A stretch of DNA of 40,921 nucleotides, from NCBI GenBank assembly GCA_051859045.1, contig JBHYGK010000021.1, forward strand, positions 1 to 40,921. Direction: 5' to 3'. Made by a program: the position numbers and the translations under genes. Source of the DNA: JBHYGK01 sp051859045. Its GTDB lineage: Bacteria; Pseudomonadota; Gammaproteobacteria; Xanthomonadales; Xanthomonadaceae. This document shows positions 23,146 through 29,845 of the stretch, piece after piece. Every line of letters begins with the position of its first letter. The stretch's first letter is position 1. The notes beneath the pieces are model-generated. The model saw nothing but the letters and a program-made list of their open reading frames with translations, was not told the DNA's origin and ran no database searches.

Positions 23146-24146
23146 GGGGCGGTGGCCGCCTCCGCGTCGCAGTAGGCCGCGATGCCGGCGCCCATCGGGC
23201 CGCCGGGCTGGAATGCCTCGAGCAGCGAGGCCGTGCGCTCCGGGCCGCGGCGCTCGCTGCCGAAGCGTCGGCGCAGGTCGTCGACGAGGCCTTCGGCGCG
23301 TGCGCGCTGCTCCTGCGTGAGGTTCGCCATCGGATCGGACAGCCCGCGGTGGGCCTCGGGGCCGTGGCGTTCGCGGCCGCGCTCGCGGAGCAGCGTCATC
23401 GTCGCCGCGTACACCACCGGATCGTTGGGGCGGCCAAAGCGCTGATCCAGGGTCGGCAGCATCACCAGGCCGATCGACTCGCCCCGCGCGATCAGACGCT
23501 CCAACGCCCACGCCGCGTGTTCGCGCTGCAGCCGGCGACCCTCCGCGGCGTAGAGGTGGCGGCGCCCGAAGCCTCGGCCGTCGTAGAAGGCCCACAGCGC
23601 GCAAGGGTCATCGCTGCCGCGCGCGGCCCGCAGCAGCATCGCGGGGAAGCGCTCCTGCACCGCGTCGTCGATGCCGGCGCATAGCGCCTTGTCCTGGTCG
23701 AGCGCCTCGAGGATCTCGGCCGTGCGGTCGGCGATGCCGTCCTGGGCCTGTTCGGGCAACCGCGCGATCGCCTCGGGCGGCGGCACTTCGAGCTGGGATA
23801 GCACGGGCAGCGAGGTGCAGCGGGCGATCGCGAGCGTCAGGCGGCAGCTCGCCGCGCGGTCGCCGCCTTCGGCTCGGGCCAGCAGGGCGGGCCACGCGTC
23901 GCGCAGCGGTGCGTCGTCGATCGGCATCGGCGGTGGAGGGGCCTGCATGCCGGCCGGGGCCGTCGCCTCCATCGCAGCGTCCGTCGCCTCGGGCTCGGCG
24001 CGGCCGGGTGCGCCATCGGCCCGCGCGACCTCGCCCGGCGAGGCCGTTGGCGCACCGGCCTCGCCGCCGAGCCTGCCCAGCCACCACGCCGCCGCCAGCG
24101 CGAGGGCGGCGCCCACCACCAGCGCTGGACGTGCCAGCGCGCTCAC
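23142..24146 (-). CDS. Paralogue array protein B2 (membrane-anchored, Sel1-like, unknown function)
   Basis: A 334-residue B-subfamily protein. GTG at 24146 is taken as start because it overlaps the A2 stop (GTGA) and places the membrane helix (ALVVGAALALAAAWWLG, 8-24) at the N-terminus. The linker is Ala/Pro/Glu-rich. The core is RDAWPALLARAEGGDRAASC (82-101). Cysteines 101, 110, 156 (LCAGIDDA) and 326 (AYCDAE) match the family; an extra one, Cys182, replaces His in RAARGSDDPCALWAF. The block HLYAAEGRRLQREHAAWALE is equivalent to the B1 segment. Function unknown. Confidence 0.77.
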   Translation of the reverse strand: MSALARPALVVGAALALAAAWWLGRLGGEAGAPTASPGEVARADGAPGRAEPEATDAAMEATAPAGMQAPPPPMPIDDAPLRDAWPALLARAEGGDRAASCRLTLAIARCTSLPVLSQLEVPPPEAIARLPEQAQDGIADRTAEILEALDQDKALCAGIDDAVQERFPAMLLRAARGSDDPCALWAFYDGRGFGRRHLYAAEGRRLQREHAAWALERLIARGESIGLVMLPTLDQRFGRPNDPVVYAATMTLLRERGRERHGPEAHRGLSDPMANLTQEQRARAEGLVDDLRRRFGSERRGPERTASLLEAFQPGGPMGAGIAAYCDAEAATAP

Positions 24147-25051
24147 CGCTGGGCGCCCTCGCAGCTCGCGTCGCCCAGCCCGACGCCGCGGCGTGCGGCC
24201 CAGCGCTCGAGTGGCGTCATCGCGTCGGCCGGGGCGTCCTCCGGCGGCGTGAGGCGCTGGGCCTCGTCGGGATCGACCCGCGACAGCCACTCGCTGGAGC
24301 GCGCCGTCACGGACATCACCGACTGCACGCGCTGGTCGCCGAGGATCCGCGCCGCCATCAGCGTCTCGCGCAGGGCGATCTCGTCGTCGCGGGAGGGGCC
24401 GTCGCCGTCGGTGTCCAGGAAGTCAGACAGCGTCGAGGCCGCCGCCAGCAGCGAGCCCTGCTCCAGCAGGCGCAGCCGCAGCGCCTGGTAGTGCTGCCGG
24501 TAGGCGGCCAGCGCCGGCTCGATGCCCGGCGACAGCGACTCCAGCGCCGGCAGGTCGATGCCGTAGACGAAGGCCTCGGCCGAGGCGCGGTGGCCCGCCT
24601 GCGCTGCGGCCAGCCGGAACAGCGCGCGGCGCTCCAGCAGCGAGGCGGGCACGTCGTCGCAGTCCGCTGGCGGGAGCTCGATGCCATCGAGCAGCGCCAC
24701 GGCCTGGCGCATCACGCCGCGTGGGCTGCACGCCGTCAGCGCATCGGCCAGCCGGCAGCCCGCGCGCCAGTCGCCGGCCAGCGCGCGCGCCTCGAGCACG
24801 GGCCAGGCCTCGCCGAGGCGCATCGACGCCGGCGGTAGCGGCGGCAGGTCGGGCAGCTCGGGCACGGGTGGGGCGTCGCTGAACTCGGCCGGCACATCGG
24901 CCCAGGCGTCGGCGGCGACCTCCACGGGAGCCGCCGTCTCCGCGGCGGCCTGCGCCTCGACACGGGCCTGCCGCCCCTGCCACGCGCCGAGGCCGGCGGC
25001 GAGCAGCAGCGCGAGGGCGAACAGCGCGATGGCGCGGCGTCGATCGGTCAT
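24143..25051 (-). CDS. Paralogue array protein A2 (membrane-anchored, unknown function)
   Basis: A 302-residue A-subfamily protein, start overlapping the B1 stop (ATGA). N-terminal helix IALFALALLLAAGLGAWQG, then an Ala/Glu/Pro-rich linker and the core LGEAWPVLEARALAGDWRAG. Residues about 10-106 are identical at the DNA level to A1 (perfect 291-bp repeat 24735-25025 and 26629-26919), whereas the remainder differs widely. Cysteines 99, 108, 131 and 297 fit the family pattern. Helical units RLAAAQAGHRASAEAFVYG and LLEQGSLLAAASTL are shared. Probably inner-membrane anchored and periplasmic. Function unknown. Confidence 0.78.
   Translation of the reverse strand: MTDRRRAIALFALALLLAAGLGAWQGRQARVEAQAAAETAAPVEVAADAWADVPAEFSDAPPVPELPDLPPLPPASMRLGEAWPVLEARALAGDWRAGCRLADALTACSPRGVMRQAVALLDGIELPPADCDDVPASLLERRALFRLAAAQAGHRASAEAFVYGIDLPALESLSPGIEPALAAYRQHYQALRLRLLEQGSLLAAASTLSDFLDTDGDGPSRDDEIALRETLMAARILGDQRVQSVMSVTARSSEWLSRVDPDEAQRLTPPEDAPADAMTPLERWAARRGVGLGDASCEGAQR
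24735..25025 (-). repeat. Perfect 291-bp repeat, copy in A2
   Basis: Identical base for base to 26629-26919 in A1 (offset 1894), both read in the same frame and direction. It covers codons about 10-106: most of the membrane helix, the linker and the WPVLEARALAGDW motif. Identity ends abruptly at both sides (C versus G at the left edge, G versus A at the right). Confidence 0.92.
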
Positions 25052-26046
25052 GGCGTGCGCTGCGCGATCGCAACCTGGCAGTACGCGTCGAGCTGCGCGG
25101 GCGTCAGCTCCATCGACAGGAACGGCAGCATGCCCGGACTCGGCACCTCGCCGTGCCAGGCGGGCCGCTCGGCGCCGAAGCGCGCGCGCAGGTCGTCGAG
25201 CCGCGCCTCCACCAGGGCTTGCGTGCCGGCGTCGAGGTTCGCGTATGCCAGCGACCGCTCGCGCTCGCCACCGGCCTCGCGGCTCAACTCGCGCGCGGCG
25301 TGCAGCAGGATGCGGTCCTCGGGCACCGCCGAGTGGATCGTGCCGTAGCGCACGTCGCTGGCGCCGACCATCAGCAGGAACAGCCCGTGCCCCTCGCCGA
25401 GCGCGATCAGGCGATCGATGGCCCAGCCGCCATGCTCGCGATGCAGGCGGCGGCCCGCCTCGTCGAACAGCAGGTGGCGGCCCGATTGGCTGCCGTCGGC
25501 GAACAGCGCCAGCGCATGCGGGTCGTCGCTGCCGCGCGCGGCGCGGTACAGCATCGAGGGGAACGACTGGACCAGCGCGTCGTCCACGCCGCCGCAGACC
25601 GCGCGGTCGCGCACGCGCGACTCGAGCCAGCCGGCGAAGTGCTCGACCATCGGTTCGTGCATGTCTTCCGGGAGGGCCTCGATGCCGCGCATGTCCGGGG
25701 TGTCGGTGTCGGCGGGGTTGCTGTTCTCCGTCGAGCAGCGGAAGGCGGTCATGGCCAGCCGGCAGGAGGCCACGCGGTCGCCCGCCTCGGCGCGGGCCAG
25801 CAGCGCGGGCCAGGCGTCGACGAACCGCGCGCCGGGGGCTGGCATCGGGGGCGGCACGGTGCCCGGCGTGGCCGGCGCCGGGAGCGGCACCGGCACGATC
25901 CAGGCCGTGGGGGCGGCGACGGCAGGCGCCGATACGACCGGCGCCGGCGGGGCGCCCAGCCGCGCGCCCTGCTGGCCCAGCCACCACGCCGCGCCGAGCG
26001 CGAGCGCGCCGAGCGCCCAGGTCGTGACACGGCGCGCGGGTCTCAT
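25048..26046 (-). CDS. Paralogue array protein B1 (membrane-anchored, Sel1-like, unknown function)
   Basis: A 332-residue B-subfamily protein, start overlapping the A1 stop (ATGA). A membrane helix TWALGALALGAAWWLG (9-24) precedes a Pro/Ala/Val linker (31-72). The core VDAWPALLARAEAGDRVASC (76-95) is followed by Cys104 (C-x8-C), Cys151 in AVCGGVDDALVQSFP and Cys323 in AYCQ. Sel1-like units are LARAEAGDRVASCRLA and YRAARGSDDPHALALFADG, and a third weaker one is IDRLIALGEGHGLFLL. The block HLLFDEAGRRLHREHGGWAI is typical of B proteins. No enzymatic signature seen. Confidence 0.78.
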   Translation of the reverse strand: MRPARRVTTWALGALALGAAWWLGQQGARLGAPPAPVVSAPAVAAPTAWIVPVPLPAPATPGTVPPPMPAPGARFVDAWPALLARAEAGDRVASCRLAMTAFRCSTENSNPADTDTPDMRGIEALPEDMHEPMVEHFAGWLESRVRDRAVCGGVDDALVQSFPSMLYRAARGSDDPHALALFADGSQSGRHLLFDEAGRRLHREHGGWAIDRLIALGEGHGLFLLMVGASDVRYGTIHSAVPEDRILLHAARELSREAGGERERSLAYANLDAGTQALVEARLDDLRARFGAERPAWHGEVPSPGMLPFLSMELTPAQLDAYCQVAIAQRTP

Positions 26047-26945
26047 GGCGCCTCCGTCGGGCAGGTGGGATCGCCGCCGCCCAGCTGTCGCCGCGCGAAG
26101 ACGCCATCGCGGGCGCTCGTCTCGCCACGCCGGCGGGGCCGTCGCTGCTCCGCGAGCGCGTCGGGCGGAATCCGCGACAGCCAGCGCCGTACGCGCTCGC
26201 CCGTCTCGCCCTCCGCGATCGCCGCGTCGCCATCGCCGTGCCGCGAGAGTGCGGCCTGCAGCATGGCTTCCTCGGCCGGGGTCGGGCCTTCGCCGCGGGT
26301 CCGGTACTCACCGGCGCGGCCACCGGTCGCGGCTGTGAGCGAGCCCAGTTCCAGCAGCTGCATCCGCAGCGGCGTGTAGTGCTCGCGGTAGGCGATGAGC
26401 GCGGGCTCCGCGGCGGCGCTGGACAGGTCCTCGATCGGCAGATCGATGCCCAGCAGGAAGGTCTCGGCCGATGCGCGGTGCCCGGCCTGCGCGGCGGCCA
26501 GGCGGTAGATCGCGCGCCGGCGCAGCAACGACGCGGGCACGTCGCGGCAGTCGGGCGGCAGGGCCAGCGCCGGGTCGCCCGCCTTGTCGATGATGCTGAC
26601 GCGCAGCGATTCGCCGGCCTGGCAGGCGGTCAGCGCATCGGCCAGCCGGCAGCCCGCGCGCCAGTCGCCGGCCAGCGCGCGCGCCTCGAGCACGGGCCAG
26701 GCCTCGCCGAGGCGCATCGACGCCGGCGGTAGCGGCGGCAGGTCGGGCAGCTCGGGCACGGGTGGGGCGTCGCTGAACTCGGCCGGCACATCGGCCCAGG
26801 CGTCGGCGGCGACCTCCACGGGAGCCGCCGTCTCCGCGGCGGCCTGCGCCTCGACACGGGCCTGCCGCCCCTGCCACGCGCCGAGGCCGGCGGCGAGCAG
26901 CAGCGCGAGGGCGAACAGCAGCAGCGGGCGGCGCGTGCGGGTCAT
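26043..26945 (-). CDS. Paralogue array protein A1 (membrane-anchored, unknown function), first gene of the operon
   Basis: A 300-residue A-subfamily protein. ATG 26945 is preferred because it puts basic residues (MTRTRRP) directly before the helix LLLFALALLLAAGLGAWQG (8-26); the upstream frame to 27053 is unlikely coding. A linker rich in Ala, Glu and Pro ends LPDLPPLPPASMRLGEAWP. Cysteines 99, 108, 133 (PDCRDVP) and 295 (DPTCPTEAP) match all other members. Helical units RLAAAQAGHRASAETFLLG and LLELGSLTAAT follow. It diverges from pepN across about 158 bases in which the operon promoter should lie; no clear -35/-10 was identified on this strand. Confidence 0.78.
   Translation of the reverse strand: MTRTRRPLLLFALALLLAAGLGAWQGRQARVEAQAAAETAAPVEVAADAWADVPAEFSDAPPVPELPDLPPLPPASMRLGEAWPVLEARALAGDWRAGCRLADALTACQAGESLRVSIIDKAGDPALALPPDCRDVPASLLRRRAIYRLAAAQAGHRASAETFLLGIDLPIEDLSSAAAEPALIAYREHYTPLRMQLLELGSLTAATGGRAGEYRTRGEGPTPAEEAMLQAALSRHGDGDAAIAEGETGERVRRWLSRIPPDALAEQRRPRRRGETSARDGVFARRQLGGGDPTCPTEAP
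26629..26919 (-). repeat. Perfect 291-bp repeat, copy in A1
   Basis: Partner of 24735-25025; see that copy. The two copies are direct repeats 1.9 kb apart with B1 between, so recombination between them would delete or duplicate exactly one A-B unit. Confidence 0.92.
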
Positions 26946-27075
26946 CCGTGTCCGGAGGCGTCGGTGGACCCCGAGCCTCGCAGCCGGCCCGCGCCGGGGC
27001 AAGCGCGGGGGGCCGATGTCGCCCGCGCTGATGAAGCTGAAAGCCCGCTGCAACGGCCTCGCCGGCCTCGCGTGC

Positions 27076-27081
27076 TAGCCT
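27076..27081 (+). promoter_or_regulatory. Putative -10 element of pepN
   Basis: TAGCCT in the context GTGCTAGCCTGCG, 22 bases upstream of the pepN ATG. It resembles the TAGACT hexamers elsewhere. No consensus -35 lies at 16-18 bases distance. Confidence 0.35.
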
Positions 27082-27103
27082 GCGCGTCCCCCGAAGCACC
27101 CCG

Positions 27104-29803
27104 ATGCCCATGACCCTGTCCAGCCCCGCCCCGCAGGGCGACGCCCCCGCGTCGTCCGCCGCCGCCGCCGCGTCCGCCGCCGACGCCCCGATCCGCCTGG
27201 CCGACTACCGGCCGCCGGCCTGGAGCGTCCGCCACGTCGACATCGCCTTCGAGCTCGACCTGGCCAGCACCGAGGTGCACGCCTGGCTGCAGCTGGTGCC
27301 CGATCCCGAGCGCGCCCCCGGCGTCCCGCCGGCGCCGCTGCGCCTGGACGGCGAGGACCTGGAGTTGCTCGAGCTGCGCCTCGACGGCCGCCTGCTCGAG
27401 GCCCACGAGTACAGCCACGACGCCACCGGCCTGACCATCCCCGGCGTGCAGGCCGCCTGCGTGCTCGAGACCACGGTGCGGGTGAAGCCCGAGGGCAACA
27501 CCCGCCTCGAGGGCCTGTACGCCAGCCGCGGCATGCTCTTCACCCAGTGCGAGGCCGAGGGCTTCCGCCGCATCACCTTCTTCGTCGACCGCCCCGACGT
27601 GATGCCCACCTGGCGCATCACGCTGGCCGCCGACGGGCAGCGCTTCCCGGTGCTGCTGGCCAACGGCAATCCGGTCGGCGCGCGTTGGCTCGACGGCGGC
27701 CGCCACGAGCGCACCTGGGAGAACCCGCACCCCACGCCCTGCTACCTGTTCGCGCTGGTCGCCGGCGAGCTCGAATGCGTGAAGCGCGAGGTGCGCACGG
27801 CCTCGGGTCGCCCGGTGCTGCTGGCCGTCTGGGCCGAGGCCGCCGACGTGGGGCGCTGCCACTGGGCGCTGGACTGCGTCGAGCGCTCGCTGCGCTGGGA
27901 CGAGGCGCGCTTCGGCCGCGAGTACGACCTCGAGCAGTTCAACGTGGTGGCCGCCCAGGACTTCACGATGGGCGCGATGGAGAACAAGGGCCTCAACATC
28001 TTCAACGCCCGCTACATCTTGGCCGACGCCGCCACCGCCACCGACGCCGACCACGTGGCCATCGAGTCGGTGATCGGGCACGAGTACTTCCACAACTGGT
28101 CGGGCAACCGCGTCACGCTGCGCGACTGGTTCCAGCTGGCGCTGAAGGAAGGCCTGACGGTGTTCCGCGACCAGGAGTTCACCTCCGACCTGCACTCGCG
28201 CGCGGTCAAGCGCATCGAGGACGTGCGCCTGCTGCGCGCGCGGCAGTTCGCCGAGGACGGTGGCGCGCTGGCGCATCCGGTGCGCCCGGCCGAGTACCGC
28301 GAGATCAACAACTTCTACACCCTGACGGTGTACGAGAAGGGCGCCGAGATCGTGCGCATGCTGCACACCCTGCTCGGCGAGCGCGTGTTCCGCGCCGGCA
28401 TGGACCAGTACTTCGCCGCCAACGACGGCCGCGCCGCCACCATCGAGGACTTCCTGTTCGCCTTCGAGGTGGCCAGCGGCCGCGACCTGGCGCAGTTCGC
28501 GCGCTGGTACGCCCAGGCCGGCACGCCGGTGGTGCAGGCCAGCGACGCCTTCGACGCGGCCACCGGCACCTGGACCCTGACGCTGCGCCAGTCCACGCCG
28601 CCCACCCCGGGCCAAGCCGACAAGCAGCCGCTGCACCTGCCCTTCAAGCTGGCGCTGTACGACCGCGCCAGCGGCCGCCGCGTGCGCCTGCGCGGCGGCG
28701 GCCAGGCCGTCGCCGACGGCGGCGCCGAGCTCATCGAGCTCACCGCGGGCACCACCCGCCTGAGCGTGCGCGGTCTGTCCGCCGCGCCGCTGCCCGCCTT
28801 CAACCAGGGCTTCTCGGCGCCGGTGAAGGTGGACTACGCCTGGAGCGCCGACGACCTCGGCCTGCTGGCGCGGCTCGACGCCGATCCGCTCACGCGCTGG
28901 GACGCGCTGCAGCGCCTGGCCACCGACGCGCTGCTCAAGCGCGGCGAGGACGGCGGCAGCGCCGCGGCCACCGCGTACTCGCGCGGGCTGGCCGCGCTGC
29001 TGGTCGATGCCGCGGCCGAACCGGCCTTCGTGGCCGAGTGCCTGGCGCTGCCTGATGTCGACACCCTGGCCGAGGCGGCGACGGGCGCGCTCGACGTCGA
29101 CGCGCTGCTCGACGGCCGCGACGCGCTGCTCGACCAGCTCGCGCGCGTGCACGAGCCGCGCGCGCTGGCGCGCTACGGCGCGCTGGCCCAGGCGGCGGCC
29201 GGCGGGCTCGAGGGCCCGGCGATCGCCGCGCGCGGCCTGCGCAACGGCCTGCTCGGCCTGCTCACGCGCCGCGACCCCGAGGCCCGGCTGGCCCAGGCCC
29301 AGCTCGCCCACGCGCGCTCGATGACCGAGCGCCTCGGCGCGCTGCGCTGCCTGGTGCACGCCGGCGCGCCGGCGGCCGCCGAGGCGCTGGAGGCCTTCCG
29401 CGCCGCCTTCGCGCACGACCCGCTGGTGAGCGACAAGTGGATCACGCTGGTGGCGACGCGACCGCACGTCGACGCGCTGGCCGACGTCGAGGCGCTGCTG
29501 GCCTCGCCGTGGTGGACGCCCACCAATCCCAACCGCGTGCGCGCGCTGCTGGGCGCGTTCGCGCGCAGCAACCCGCGCGCCTTCCACCGCCCCGACGGCG
29601 CGGGCTACCGCCTGCTCGGCGCGCAGCTGCCGGCGCTCGACCGCACCAACCCGCAGGTCGCGGCGCGGCTGCTGGGCGCGTTCGAGAGCTGGACGCGGCT
29701 CGATGCCGGTCGCCGCGCCCACGCCGGCGCGGTGCTCGAGCAGCTGGCGGCCACGCTGGCGTCGCGCGACGCCAGCGAGACCCTGGCCCGCCTGCGCGGC
29801 TGA
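27104..29803 (+). CDS. pepN: Aminopeptidase N (M1 family)
   Basis: Cytoplasmic zinc aminopeptidase with broad specificity that finishes protein turnover by removing N-terminal residues. The 899-residue length is usual (E. coli PepN 870). The substrate-binding GAMEN motif is at 290-294, and the zinc site HEYFH (His326, Glu327, His330) is followed by the third ligand Glu349 in LKEGLTV, an exact HExxH-x18-E. The catalytic Tyr region TLTVYEKGAEIVRML is intact. The first 30 residues are an Ala/Ser-rich extension before RLADYRPPAW, where the family normally starts. A second ATG at 27110 is possible. It ends 42 bases before the convergent M16 gene. Confidence 0.96.
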   Translation: MPMTLSSPAPQGDAPASSAAAAASAADAPIRLADYRPPAWSVRHVDIAFELDLASTEVHAWLQLVPDPERAPGVPPAPLRLDGEDLELLELRLDGRLLEAHEYSHDATGLTIPGVQAACVLETTVRVKPEGNTRLEGLYASRGMLFTQCEAEGFRRITFFVDRPDVMPTWRITLAADGQRFPVLLANGNPVGARWLDGGRHERTWENPHPTPCYLFALVAGELECVKREVRTASGRPVLLAVWAEAADVGRCHWALDCVERSLRWDEARFGREYDLEQFNVVAAQDFTMGAMENKGLNIFNARYILADAATATDADHVAIESVIGHEYFHNWSGNRVTLRDWFQLALKEGLTVFRDQEFTSDLHSRAVKRIEDVRLLRARQFAEDGGALAHPVRPAEYREINNFYTLTVYEKGAEIVRMLHTLLGERVFRAGMDQYFAANDGRAATIEDFLFAFEVASGRDLAQFARWYAQAGTPVVQASDAFDAATGTWTLTLRQSTPPTPGQADKQPLHLPFKLALYDRASGRRVRLRGGGQAVADGGAELIELTAGTTRLSVRGLSAAPLPAFNQGFSAPVKVDYAWSADDLGLLARLDADPLTRWDALQRLATDALLKRGEDGGSAAATAYSRGLAALLVDAAAEPAFVAECLALPDVDTLAEAATGALDVDALLDGRDALLDQLARVHEPRALARYGALAQAAAGGLEGPAIAARGLRNGLLGLLTRRDPEARLAQAQLAHARSMTERLGALRCLVHAGAPAAAEALEAFRAAFAHDPLVSDKWITLVATRPHVDALADVEALLASPWWTPTNPNRVRALLGAFARSNPRAFHRPDGAGYRLLGAQLPALDRTNPQVAARLLGAFESWTRLDAGRRAHAGAVLEQLAATLASRDASETLARLRG

Positions 29804-29814
29804 GCCGGCCGTCC

Positions 29815-29836
29815 CCGCGGGCGCCATCGCCCGCGG
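29815..29836. terminator. Bidirectional hairpin between pepN and the M16 peptidase gene
   Basis: CCGCGGGCG-CCAT-CGCCCGCGG: perfect 9-base stem and 4-base loop, centred in the 42-base gap between two convergent stops. It lacks a T-tract on either strand but is well placed to end both transcripts. Confidence 0.6.
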
Positions 29837-29845
29837 AGGCGCGCG

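Noticed and set aside
18688..26945. CRISPR array or phage-like repeat cluster
   Set aside because: The repetition is at gene level (paralogues of about 1 kb), with no short regularly spaced repeats and no phage genes.
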